From positions 58,337,395 to 58,401,394 of the forward strand of contig CM046307.1 of the NCBI GenBank assembly GCA_025267735.1: a DNA stretch of 64,000 nucleotides, given 5' to 3'. Origin of the DNA: Mactra quadrangularis (taxonomy: Eukaryota > Mollusca > Bivalvia > Venerida > Mactridae). The translations under genes and the position numbers were made by a program. The notes beneath the pieces are model-generated. The model was not told where the DNA came from and made no database searches. It saw nothing but the letters and a program-made list of their open reading frames with translations. Shown here in pieces: positions 1 to 12,031 of this stretch (position 1 is its first letter; each line of letters opens with the position of its first letter).

Positions 1-672
1 TTTATCTTACTTAATTAAAATCCTGTTTGTAAAATGGTAAATCCACGATTACTCATAACATATAATCAATGATTAATTTCAGTAGATTTAGCTCAGCCTT
101 AAATACATGTACATGTATTTGATTTTTTAAATTCAGTTTATCATTCAAAATATTAGTATTTTTCCAGCCACTAAATGTCAACCTTTCATGTAAAGTAACT
201 CTTTATAATATTAAGATTTCCCACAGTCTCGCACCTCACACATGTAACAAACACGTATCCAGTTTTATCCGACGTTAATATTTTATAGCATTCTCTATGT
301 AAAGAAATTTAACGTTAAAATATTATCACATTTCACGTTTAAAATATATCACATAAAAACAACAAAAAATTACTCCTTGAGAAAACGTTAAACCACTGTC
401 AAGTCGTATAAATATCTGAATGTATTTAAAGTTTAAGGTACACTCCAAGTTGCTGATATTGAGTCACGCTCTATTGTGATTGTTAAACGCTTTGTAAAGG
501 GAGATAACAAAGTTAACTTGAAAATTTCTATTATTTGTCACTAAAGGGAGGTAATAACGCAAAACTAATCTATTCGTAACGTTTTCATCGACAGGTAGAT
601 TAAAATTAGGTCGTGTGGATTTATGTACATGTACTATAAATCTTGGACTTGCCAACTTAATAAGAAAAAAAG

Positions 673-1233
673 TCGGGCTGTCACGATATACCGGTATACC
701 GGTATATTGCAATACGCAGCTGCGGCAATACGTACCGCGATACGAATTTAACGTACCGGTATTTGGCGATATCTTTTAATTCATTGGAAAATTGTTCCCT
801 TCGTGAAATAAAAGTAGCGAAATGTAGGTTTGTGCATTGTTCATTCAACCTAAGCATAAGTTACTAGAATTTAACTGACTTGAGCGCCTTCGATGGAGCT
901 TGTGAAAATATGTTCTTGGGTCGAATACTGTAGGACGGGAAGTTGTGAAACAAGCATGGAGCCGAGGAGCTTGATTGCTAGGATATTCTGCAGCCAATGG
1001 GTATATTGTTTCTAAAACCTTAGCATCTTTTTTATATGCAAAACATATATCACAGTCTTAAATAACGGTATAGACTTAAAGAGACTAGATTCTATCTATG
1101 CAATTTTGCTTTTAAATACACCAGAGGCACAACGAATCTAAAAACGCACAATTTATCGCGGTACGTATCGCGATACAGTGCTAGCGTGTTGCAATATATC
1201 GCGATACGCTTGTGGTGTATCATGACAGCCCTA
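673..1233. mobile_element. hAT-like non-autonomous element, copy 1
   Basis: A 561-bp element begins TCGGGCTGTCACGATA and ends, as its inverted repeat, TATCATGACAGCCCTA. The flanking 8-mers AAAAAAAG (665-672) and CAAAAAAG (1234-1241) match at 7 of 8 positions, as expected of an old 8-bp hAT target duplication. Inner parts repeat GCGATACG- and GTACGTAT-like strings near both ends. No transposase is encoded. A sister copy lies at 6073. Confidence 0.75.
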
Positions 1234-1241
1234 CAAAAAAG

Positions 1242-1320
1242 CATTCTCGTTCCCGGAGGTTATCAAGACGTCCGCTAGTATCGATAATCTTGATGTAGCC
1301 TAGCTCTGGGTACGAGAATG
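1242..1320. mobile_element. 79-bp palindromic mini-element, copy 1
   Basis: The unit begins CATTCTCGTTCCC and ends GGGTACGAGAATG, so its ends are inverted repeats. The interior is also partly self-complementary (ATCAAGA and TCTTGAT). A second copy of exactly 79 bp is at 37847-37925, and a partial one lies at about 59325-59383. This copy directly abuts the right target duplication of the hAT-like element. Confidence 0.6.
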
Positions 1321-1800
1321 GCAAAAGGTGATGCATGTGTATTTTGTAACTGATTTAAACAGGCCACTTTGACATTTAACTTAATATAGTGTAAATGATG
1401 CTTATATGATATGTTAATGAAATATTTTAAAACATATTCAATTTAAATTTAAATTGTTATAAATTTTCACGCTAAATATTGGTATAATTGGAAGCTGACA
1501 TGTTTATAATAGCAGGGTAAACAGATGTAAATACATTTGTATTCAATCTTTCGATTTTATTTTAAAAATTGTTTATATTACAACCAAGATTGATTCCAAG
1601 CCAGGATGAATGGGGTTTATTGTTACAAACAAAAAAGCATTGTCTGTGTTTAATTAAAGGTTGCTGTATAGTAGATAACATCAAATAAATAAAGACTAAA
1701 TTGCATGCAAAACGTACAGTGCTCCCAAATGTTTTATGGTCTAATGAAAAGTTTAGAAAAACTGATCATGCACACTACAATCAATTTAATTACGGTACAT

Positions 1801-2130
1801 CGTAGCCCGTTCAATTAACTTAAATGTTCCAAAACGTTCAGTAACGATACATTTGGAACTCCTCGGCCATTCGTTGCGAATAATCTAATCTAATAAACAA
1901 ATATACGATCGTTAAGACAATGAGTGATGTTTCAAAATTTATGGACTAAAAACGAAACATCACTCATTGCCTAAACGATCGTATATTTGTTAACTTCAAC
2001 ACCGGTAGTATCAAAATAGCGTCTAAATATGTCCGAGATTATTCGCAGCTAATGTCCGAGATGTTCCGACTGTATCGTTACGGAAGTTACGGAACGTTTT
2101 GGAAGGTTTATGGTAATTGAACGGGCTACA
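1801..2130. mobile_element. 330-bp fold-back (large inverted repeat) element
   Basis: The ends CGTAGCCCGTTCAATTA (1801) and TAATTGAACGGGCTACA (to 2130) are inverted copies. The complementarity continues inward through CCAAAACGTT/AACGTTTTGG to an inner pair, AACAAATATACGATCGTT (1896-1913) and its complement at 1973-1990. The whole unit can fold into one imperfect hairpin with a loop of about 60 bp. No coding capacity. It is probably a palindromic MITE; the superfamily is unknown. Confidence 0.7.
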
Positions 2131-3403
2131 GATAAAAGCTTATTCTTGTAACAAAGTTTGAATCGTATACGCTGATTGATTTATGCTGATTTTAAAATTT
2201 GCTCAAATGAATCGTTGTTTCATTTATTAATGGGGAAAAGCCACCCGGCTAGCTCAGTTTGCAATTTTTGTGCAAATGGACATACAACTTCAAATGTTTC
2301 AAGTAGTAAAAATCTACCTCCTAAGTCACGGTATAGACAACTTTAGTGCATTTTTTGTGACTTTTATCATTTATTTCTTGCAATCTATAGTTCAGTTTGT
2401 CTTGAAATATTAAGACATATTTTTGACACAATTTCTAACACTGAATGGTATTTATTATGATGTATGCATATGAACTTTTGACCCATAATATGTTGTGTTA
2501 ACTGTGTATAGACAAAAATGTACATGTTTAGTTCCTTTTAAGTAAAAGATGTGCTCTACTCTGCACTTTTCCTTATCACAGAGCTACTGTTATTCATTAA
2601 AAAAATTACCAGTCACTATATGGGTCCAGTTACATGACAATTAAAAACAAAATAATTAACATTATATATCTATACAATACAATATATAATTGATACTTAA
2701 TTAGTAAACAGTTTCAGTTTTGGCGGAAAAAAATAACAAATAATAATAATAAATAATTAAACATCATTAGAACATAACACTTGTGAAGTCTGATGTTTGT
2801 ATCTCACAGATGGAACACAGTTTCTTCATTAGTTTATGAAGATAAAGGGAGACAAGTATGAATAATTTAAACTACAAAATAAATTTATTTCGAGTTAGTT
2901 CCCTTTGACCAATGCACATGGCCTATTGGATTGTAAATTATTTGTCTACATATGTTTTCATCTACATAATGTACATGTACATACATACTTTCCTAAACTG
3001 GTTGATTCATTGTTAAACGTACATACCTTGTACTGGACAGTTACGTGTATGTGGATAGCCGTTATAGCTTATACCACGGTAATTTTAAAACGGTATAACA
3101 TTAACACTGTTCATATTCGTAGTTTTACGTTGTAATGACCACAAAGAAGTCGCTAGATTAGACCACATACATTTTAAACTGTATAAACTGTTATAGTCTC
3201 ACATTCTTTCTCTATGGTAAGGTACACATAGTTATTATTAGCAATACAATAAACCAAAGGTCAAGAGAAACTATACATATAATGATCTAAAATATGCATA
3301 TACATTCAAGACTGAGGTATGATAATTATGGTCAAATCGTTACTGATATGAGAGCAAATACTATTTGTTTTGATTCAAATCATCAAGTATATTATGTCAT
3401 GAT

Positions 3404-3405
3404 TA

Positions 3406-3438
<33 letters not shown>

Positions 3439-3492
3439 GTGATGGTGATGGTGATGGTGATGGTGATGATGTTGTTGATGATGATGATGATT
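3404..3492 (+). repeat. GAT/GGT trinucleotide microsatellite
   Basis: Runs of GAT, then GGTGAT, then GAT with a few substitutions. An open frame across it reads poly-aspartate and glycine, but this is a by-product of the repeat and not a gene. Confidence 0.9.
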
Positions 3493-4879
3493 GTATTAAC
3501 AGCGGGAAGTTATTGAATATAAAACATGTGATGCAACCACTTGACGCTGACATTGTTTATTGAGCAATTTCGACTTAAGTGATCTATTAGTCATTATTGT
3601 TTTAGCTCTATTGTTCTCATAATTTAGGTTTATTCCACTTGAGCAGATCACTGGCCATTTTCACTAACCAATCATGATACAGTCTTATTGTTCAAGGGAG
3701 CAACGAGGACGGTGGTTATTTTAATAGGATTTTAACCAATGCGGAGTTAAAAATCGAGTCAATTTCATTTCATTAAGTAATTAATAGGTTTACGATTTGC
3801 CAATCTCATTAAATTCATATTTATTAATGCAACCACAATACGATCTATGTTCCAATGAACATTATCAGCGGGGGAAAACCATCATCAGAAATACCGTTAC
3901 GTGTACAATCATAGGCGGGTGCCACTGTTCCTAGCAAAACACTATTATAAGCCACTGGCACCAGAGTCCATATCTCATGATTATAAACTAATGCGTACGT
4001 TCCCTGTGCATACATACATGTACACTACCTTATATATAATATAATGAAAGTATAGTTATAACTCGTACACGGTAATGTACATGTATACAGGAGCGATTTT
4101 AATTGTTTGTTGACAAAATATTATATGTGTGCCTATTTAAAGAATGTGAGGACTCTGGTGCCAGAGTTATAAGCATTTGTGTATATATAGTGCTTTGACT
4201 TCGACTCTGTTGGCTGCCTTTAGGTATTTGTCCAGTGTTCATTTATACGGTATTAACGAGACTGAAAAATCATTTGAAGCCATAACACAAACGAAAATGT
4301 CTGAGGTTATCGAACGACTGACTGAATATGATTTGAACTACATTTGTACATGTATTTATTAATATTTATTAATCATGGTATGTATATAACGATAAAGTTC
4401 ATGTTATCTTGAATGTATATTACATGTTATCTTTTTCCAAATATTTCATTACGATAAATGTGCAGTGTTATCTTAATAGTCCGTGTACATTGGTGATCAT
4501 ATCATGAAAATGTGACGTTTCCGAGCGACAATCTCAACGCTGTAATTTTGACATTAAATGTTTTTATATCTTTATAATTGGTTGATGACAATAAAATGTA
4601 ATATCAAAGCGCCGATAGCGCTGCCAGACATAGGGTTTTGGTAGAGTATATGGCTGTATACAACTCAATGAAGGGTTACAAGGGACATTTACCTTACATA
4701 AACCAGATAAGATATACACGTGCTTCTTATCGTCTGCTTGTTAACGCGTAATGCGGACTAAATTAATTGCAGTGGTAATTATCCCTTTATTTGCGCGCGC
4801 ACAACCGAATGTAATCGTCCGCGACAAATTTTGATGAGGATTTGCCACAGTCCACATGGGGAAACCCAATGTTATAATT

Positions 4880-5270
4880 AAAACCCTATCGAAAGTCATC
4901 CGCTCGTGCACTCGCTTATTTTGGATCTGGCTACTTCATATTACGGGTCACGTTCAGATGACCTTCGCTTTTACAATATTTATGACGAAATCATGCGCTA
5001 AATCAGTTGTTTACATTGTCTTTTGACGTAATTAACAAAAAAAACTGTCCAATAATAGACATTGAATAAGACTACCGCCAAATAAGCCCACAAAACTCGG
5101 CATAAAATTAAAATTACGAACTCACGATGCTGTCAATAATGTCTCGTCCAGAAGAAAGCTATACATGGATAGGTCGACACGTATGTCATCTATGCTTGAC
5201 CCCCTAAGCGATGACAAGAGATCCTATACGACAGCAGTCTACATGATATCTGTTTACGGAGATATATAAC
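4880..5270 (+). repeat. Dispersed repeat, copy 1 (reverse of 62130-62560)
   Basis: This stretch matches the reverse complement of 62130-62560 in the same order of blocks: CTCGC..GATCTGGCT, GGGTCACGTTCAG, GTTTACAT, GGTCGACAC, TGTC/GTCATCT, AGAGATCCT and GATATCTGTTTACGGAGAT. Divergence is substantial, so the copies are old. No inverted ends or coding capacity are evident. Confidence 0.5.
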
Positions 5271-6072
5271 ATTGATAACTATGATAATTTTACTGTGGCT
5301 TACAGTGGGATTATTTACATGTAATCATCAGTTAAAGTTAAAATCATCACAAAAACACAGTACAACCATATTATAAATAACACTTAAATAGCTTTTTCAC
5401 AATGTCAAGGATTTCCTGATAAAGTAACCAAGAATCATAATTTGCCGGTGGAAACTATACAGAGAAAGCATGATATACATGTATAGATCTCTGAATAACA
5501 CCACCTTCAAACCATGACACTCTAAAAACATCCAACAGCAAACTAAAAATACCAGTGAACATGATAGCTTAAGCGCTTAGAGAAAGTATTATATATCACA
5601 ATTAGATTTGTTATGACGGTGTCGAACACTGCAAACTCTATGACAAGGTATATTGTCTAATGTATATTAGGGAATCCGCTCAAACATACTGTGTCACAGT
5701 TCGAGCCAGTGTTAGACATGCCACAAAGCCAAAGACAAAAGGATATTTTCTTTTTAAGAGTTTTTTATATATTTTTATGAAAGGGGAGCAACAGACAAAT
5801 AACAAAAAACAAGAACCTAATGGATTCTCCGCAAAATAACAGCCAATAGCTGGTTAAACCAGAACCTAGCAGAGACATGCGATACATGCTAGCTGGTTCT
5901 AGCCTCTAGGGTGCACTAATCTCACCCTGGCCCCAAACAAGTTCTAGAACAAACCGTTAGATATTGTCTGGGGGAACTTAAAATAAACTGAAGTCGTCGT
6001 TTCCTTGTTTAAAGGGGTTTTCATGAAAATATGACTGTATATTGAACATGTTTGTCCCACAGACCTAATAAC

Positions 6073-6495
6073 TAGGGCTGTCACGATATCGGTATACCGG
6101 TATATTGCAATACGCAGCTACAGCAATACGTACCGCGGTACGATTTTAATGTACCGGTATTTGGCGATATTTTTATTTCAATGGAAATTCTTCCCTTCGC
6201 GAAATAATAGTAGCGAAACGTCAGTTTTTCCATTGTTCATTCCATCTAACCTGAAGTTGCAAGAATTCAACCGATTGGGGCGCGGCTCGGTCCTAAATGA
6301 TCCTAAATGATCGTAAATACTTAGAGGCTAGATTCTATCAGTAGTTGCATATAAGATTTGTAATTTTTCTGTTAAATACAGCGGAGGAACAACGAATCTA
6401 AAAGCCCGCAATATATCGTGGTACGTATCGCGATACGATGACAGCTCGTACGGCAATATATCGCGGTACGCTTCTGGCGTATCGTGACAGACCTA
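6073..6495. mobile_element. hAT-like non-autonomous element, copy 2
   Basis: A 423-bp element with inverted ends TAGGGCTGTCACGATA and TATCGTGACAGACCTA. It is flanked on both sides by the exact 8-bp direct repeat CTAATAAC (6065-6072 and 6496-6503). An 8-bp duplication together with a (T/C)AGGGC-like terminus is the hallmark of hAT transposons. Subterminal GTACGTATCGCGATAC-like palindromes match those of the copy at 673. It has no open frame, so any movement would depend on a transposase elsewhere. Confidence 0.85.
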
Positions 6496-8035
6496 CTAAT
6501 AACCTAATTAATGATGGATGTGTTAATTTCTGTCAAAAAAATATTACTTTTTAATTCCTTCGTAAGTAATTTTTTTTTAAAAATCGCTATAAATGCAATT
6601 AGTAAATGCATCGACAGCGTTTGTACTTGTACTGTCTTAATTAGTAAATTGTCATAGGGTTCCGATCTAGAACGTCTATCTCCCGCTTCAAATGAAGTGA
6701 AAAATTACAACCAAACAATATGATGTGTGACCAATATCAAGTTCGAACATTAGATAACGAAAGTTATCAATGATTACGGAAGTTATTGTTCAATATATTA
6801 TACAAAGTTATTGTCCGTTTTCTCTCAACTGTCAAAGTTTGAATAATTACTAGGTGACTGAATGCATTGTTTTTGTACTGGCGGCCTAGTTGTTATTAAA
6901 AATATCTTGACTAAAACATACCATACGGCATAAACAGCTTTACTCGATCATAATAGCCTACACACTTTCGGAAACTCATGGTTGTATTACAACAATAATT
7001 TTAATAAACGCATTCACCGTGAAATTATTCATGTTTTGACAGTTGAGAAAAAACGAACAATAGTTTTATCAAAATCATGTGATTTTTTCAATTTGGAAAA
7101 ATATATAAGGGGAAATAGCGAAGTTGTTCAGTAAGTATTGCTTCTTTCTATTTTTCCGGGTCGCTGTTCGAAATCTGACAAAAATAACCGAACGGCCCTT
7201 ACTAATACATATGTATTTTGGTGGGTTTTTTCTAATTTGAGGTAAGAGATAACAACATTAGCTTTTTAGCAATCTTCTCAATTAACGTTTGAATATTACT
7301 GATTATTGATTATGTATATATGTATTTATATTTGTATTTACCTAAATAAATATTGTTTAAACCAAATGTAATGATAAGGTAAAAGTACAGGTCGTCCACG
7401 TAAACATTGCGTATATAAACAAAGACATGTTCATTGCACACCAATATTTAGGGGTGACTTATTTCACAATTTTATGAGTTTAGTTAGATTACACGTATTT
7501 AATAAACAGATCGTCATATGAGATAAAAATGTGCATATACACTATTTTAAATTAATGTTAAATATCGAAGTGGTATGTCTAAATCAGAAAACTGCTGTTC
7601 GTGCATCAGCTTATTCGCCTATTTAGTGGGCTAGTCCTTGGATAGACACATTGCATTATCGCTTGACCCCTATTAACCGAAATTTTATTTATAGTCCAGT
7701 CACTTTAGATTTTAACATCAAAATAAATGCAACAGAATTTTTTTTGCGAAAATCTTGTTGTTCAATGACCCCTTGAAAACATACAAAAAATCGAGAAAAA
7801 TCTAATTAGGGGAAAATTGTTTAAATTGAATTTTATTTTTACACAATTAAGTTACATTGACATAGCTTGAACAGCGCACCAGAGTGACGTCATTTCAGTC
7901 GCATCGTGACGACATCGGTTATATATTTTTTTCGATGCGGAGAAAGTAAGAAAAACGTTGCTATTTATTGTTTTACGCATCTTTCCACTGATCAGAACTT
8001 CATTTTAGACTCTAGCAAGTGACTATAACATCATG

Positions 8036-8638
8036 AGTTTATTTCACGGCGTCTCAACGCCGTGATATTGTGATGGGTAGTTTTTTGTAGCAATGGGCAA
8101 ACGTCACGTGACAAAAATCCTTTCGATTTCTGCTGCCGACATTTTATTGGCTTTTTCATGCAATCATTGTAGAACCCATATCCGTTAAAAGTTACGTAAA
8201 AAAAGCATCTTTTGTAAACCATATAAACAATATTTTTATCAACACACGAAATAACAGCGTTTTATATTAACACATTTCCGCGAATCCTTTCGACACACTT
8301 GAAAAGCTCGTCAGTTTTTAATTTGTTCGAATGAATTATGATTTCTCGTGTCCGAGTAAATCTTTTCACGCGTAAAAATGCACTTTGAACCTTACATTTC
8401 TAAGTTTCTATATTTGCTGGCTTGTTAATTGTTTCTTTCTTATAAAATTATGATTTCTGTTTGAAATAGCTTGCCTTTTGTAATTAGGCGCATCTTTTCG
8501 GAATTGAGATAAGTATAAAAATCCTTCTGATAATTGCGCAACAAAAGTCTTCCGTAACCAAACTTCTTACAACGGTTACGTCACGCGTTGCTACTTAAAC
8601 ATGATGAAGGGAAATAACCGCTGTGGGGAGTTTGTTCC
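8036..8638 (+). repeat. 0.6-kb interspersed repeat (CACGGCGTCTCAACGCCGTG family), copy 1
   Basis: It starts TTATTTCACGGCGTCTCAAC with a short hairpin (ACGGCG/CGCCGT), then ATTGTGATGGG and CAATGGGCAAACGTCACGTG. It runs to GGTTACGTCACGCGTTGCT and ends GGGGAGTTTG. Related copies are at 35303-35911 and, shortened, 42582-43085. The last 70 bp resemble the two inverted ends of the Mutator-like element at 32881 placed head to head. No coding capacity. Confidence 0.75.
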
Positions 8639-9609
8639 AAGTAAAGGTAATTTTTACTGAAATCAAGCTGGCAGATAATAAGTAGCGGACATAAGTGCAG
8701 CGGATGTTAAGGTAGGCTACACACCACTAAATTTCAAAGCATCACAGGAAAAAAATAATCAAAGCACTGAAGGCACTAAATTTGTTCGGGTTTGGAAAGT
8801 GAAATTAGATTTCCGGCTCCAACAACATTTGTACAAAAGAACAGTATAATTATATTAGTTTGATAGGTAGAACAACACTTTCCCAGTTCAAAACACTTCA
8901 CACAATCGACCTATAAATACAGCAAGTGAACCGGACAGGCGAACACACTTATGTTTTTCTCACACAATTACCACAAGTCAAAGAATCATTCTAAAAACTA
9001 TTCAATAACTGTCGCTTAAAAGTTTATATTCATGCACATTTATTCTATTGCATCTTTATGTAAAATTAATGAAGTCCACTAGTCAGACATCATTCAAAGT
9101 CATCAACTACGATCTTTAAACTTTTCCTACAGTACCATTTTCTATTACGTAAGACGATGTAACATCTCTACTTACAACATGCACAAACGACGGGTCGTGA
9201 CTGAATCGTGTATACCATTCTATTACATAAGATGACGTAATCATCCCTACTGAGACGCACAACATAGCACTGAATGTTCATGCACTTGAGATATGTTTCG
9301 GATTACTAGTGTATTTATGCGCCCGTCATAGCAGACGATCTTTATGAATTTCTCTATACATATATACTGAGGGACTACGTCTGGATTCGGTAAATTTTCA
9401 AAGTAGAAAAGGGTCTGAAATACGGTAAATATATTTGTTCAGGACTGAAGTCCCGAACAAATAAAAGTGTACATTGATATTGCTGAAATAACGTTAATTA
9501 CTTCGCAAGGTAATAAATGATTCATAACTGTTTTGTCTTGAAAGGATTCAGGTTTAAAGATTTCATTAGGTACGACTTTAAATCTGTATTAAAACATAGA
9601 ACTGTTAAA

Positions 9610-9820
9610 ATACACTTACTATAGACGTTTTTAAGAGAGTTCGAAACCCCATGGAGCCTAAACCATGAAGTGTGACCCTTGAGAACTGGATATACACACG
9701 TATTTTATGCTAAAATTCAACACAATGCTATTTTGAGTTACCTTTAGATTATACTTAACCTATATCTTTTGTTTGCCGAGACAATCACGTTGCTGCATTT
9801 CGCAGCAATTTTCTACTTGT
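9610..9820 (+). mobile_element. Hairpin-ended interspersed repeat, copy A
   Basis: About 210 bp shared with 43210-43427, the last part also with 37982-38097. All three copies end with the perfect 7-bp-arm hairpin TTGCTGC-ATTTC-GCAGCAA (here 9790-9808), a T-rich spacer and ACTTGT, after which similarity stops. A 3' terminal hairpin followed by a fixed short tail is typical of Helitron/Helentron-derived non-autonomous elements, but a canonical CTRR end is not seen. Confidence 0.5.
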
Positions 9821-10598
9821 ATATTTTTGTTGCCTGTGTCATTGTTTACAAGATAAGACTGGATCGAGAACGGTAGCCTATAATCTAGATCTGTGACCAT
9901 AATCTGTTTCATGCACACACTTTTTTGAATCGTCACGTTTATGATGTTAACATGCTAGGTGTTATTCGTATTTGTGCAGTATTGAAAGGTTATAAACAAA
10001 GTAGTTTAAAATAGATACGACTACATATTAACTTTAATTTGGAGTAAATATTTTGCGACATTAATAATCTACGGAAGCCCATAAGAGACACCATTTTCCT
10101 AAATAACAAGGAGAATCCCGATAACTAATGTGATCATACGATTATCTGTTGACCTCTTATAATCACTTCTTTTGGTTTCAGAAAGTCAGTCCGAAAGTTA
10201 TTTGGGACCGGCACTTAGGAACAGTTGGTTTATTGCTATTAACAGGTGCCGGAAATGGGTTTGGACGGTTATCGATGCTTGATTCGTTCCGAGTAAAACG
10301 GATAAACCTCAAGCCCCTGAAAATCTTCTAAAAGATATAAAATGTAACTGCAGGGTATAATGTACTTACAGATATATGGGTTAGAGAGCACAGCTGATTA
10401 CACGTGTTGAATATGGAGGATTTAGTTGTACCTAAGTAGATATATAACATTGTGGTAGAAAATTAAGATGATATTTTATGATGATTTCATGGGACATCCG
10501 GTCCTTGCTTAGCAAATGTCTTTGTGGAAAATGTATAATGTGTTGTAATAAATTTTTATGCAATGTGTGTGGGGAAATAAATGCAGGTTCAGATTGCA

Positions 10599-10614
10599 GC
10601 CCCCCCCCCCCCCC
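10599..10614 (+). repeat. Poly-C tract
   Basis: An uninterrupted run of C in otherwise AT-rich DNA. Similar homopolymers occur at about 12764-12778 (C) and 45955-45967 (G). Tract length may be unreliable in the assembly. Confidence 0.8.
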
Positions 10615-12031
10615 TGGCCCCACAGATATCGACAATTATAAAAAGTAAAGAGCACAAAAACGGCACTATCAAAGAGATATTAACTCGACTTTTAGATTAG
10701 TTTGACTATCAAATCATTCATCCGATCTTTTTAAATAGATTATGATCTAAACTGATGTAATCAAGCATCTATATTATGTACCGTGATCCGGCTTTATCCA
10801 GCTTTTTAATAAATGCTAGTGCAAGCGTATGATCAGTCATAGTTACCCATAAAAAGTAGCTGGTCACATACACATACCTCTATAGATATCAAACAATCTG
10901 TTTACCTATGAATGCCATCAGAGTTTTTCATAGAAAGTTAGACGATGTTCAAAAGGCGAAAGACGGCGCAATGCATTTAACCGTCACTATTATCACATTT
11001 TGCCCAAACTAATCCATTTTTTTCACATAAAATGCCAGAAAATTTATAAAGAGATTCACATTGTAACTTTTATGTAAAATCGACTTTTGTAATGAGAAGA
11101 TTCGATGATTTTACGCAAAAAACTGTCGATTTCCGATACGTTTTGTTAGTTAGTGGCTTCATTTATGCAAACGTACTTGATTTCTCCGTTTCTGTTGCAA
11201 TTATTTTGATGTTGACCCCATATTTCGCCTAAAGTGACTGGACTATTAAAACAACAACATTTTTTAAGACTTTGCCAACATACGTTTTCCGACTTTTCAT
11301 TTTTGACTAGGTTTTTTTAATTAACGAATAAATAGGAAACTTTTCCTATTCCAGAAAGGTGCAATGCAAAACACTTCTCTTCATTTCATGCGTCTCAACC
11401 ACATACTGTTATGTGAAAAACGTAAACAAATGTAATCAAATTCAACATTTTCGAATCTTCATGAAAGAAGTGATTTACACTGAGTGTTCACTCGAAATTC
11501 CCCGCTACAAGCCATGATGGATGGATGGCTTGTTGTAACTGAGACACTCAGAACACATTCAATGGCAAAACGTTATAGTAGAAGTTACGCACAAAACCTA
11601 CGTGTTGGGCCATTACTTCCCTTTATCTTTTACACAACGTTTATGATGCCAGTCTGTGCTTGTTTTGCGGATTTAGGGCAAAAAGAGCCACCACGGTGAC
11701 GAGTGTAGAGAGAATACAAAGGAATCCAGGTTTATATATCTTTACTTTAGCGGATAGTCTCTATGGTTCTTAAACGTGCCAGGTGTAAAACAACGAAGTA
11801 GGGGACATAGGTTTAAAGATTGTAAAGGCAGGAAAAGCATATTTGAAATATCTAACAGTGATTCAATTCTGACACCTTCTGAATGCTAATTCAACGCATT
11901 ACCTAACCTGACACTGACCAGAGGGCCAGTCCCGTTCTATGAAAATCGTATAAACCACAACGCCAGATCAAGATCCAGTGCCCGATTAATAAAGCGGCTA
12001 CACAAAATAATACAGAATGTTCTATTTCCAG

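Larger units (their letters stand above)
7692..11245. mobile_element. Possible 3.55-kb element bounded by inverted repeats
   Basis: TAGTCCAGTCACTTTAG at 7692 reappears inverted as CTAAAGTGACTGGACTA ending at 11245. Similarity continues about 30 bp inward (AACATCAAAATAA, TGCAACAG). TA flanks are compatible with a TA-duplicating superfamily, but this is weak. The interior carries no transposase, and it contains copies of two other repeat families (8036 and about 9610). It may be a nested, dead element, or two separate solo ends that happen to face each other. Confidence 0.4.
1..12031. other. Intergenic, repeat-rich, no gene recognised
   Basis: I see no coding region here: the open frames are short, lack splice-linked partners and show no recognisable family. 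The stretch holds the repeats listed separately: two hAT-like elements, a 79-bp palindromic element, a 330-bp fold-back, a GAT microsatellite, one member of a 0.6-kb repeat family, a hairpin-ended repeat and a possible 3.55-kb inverted-repeat element. Another small inverted pair lies at about 6809-6848 and 7022-7062 (shared core TCTCAACTGTCAAA). A short hairpin at about 9434-9463 has arms built on ATTTGTTC and GAACAAAT. The region about 2290-2660 looks like a decayed, reversed member of the TTAA element family described at 40019 and 58952. Confidence 0.6.

Noticed and set aside
3294..3563. Open frame with a poly-Asp/Gly run
   Set aside because: It is the GAT microsatellite read in one frame, with no homologue pattern and no splice context.
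10149..10331. 60-codon frame with a glycine-rich TGAGNGFG segment, considered as a nucleotide-binding piece
   Set aside because: Isolated, no matching exons nearby, and the motif alone is too weak.
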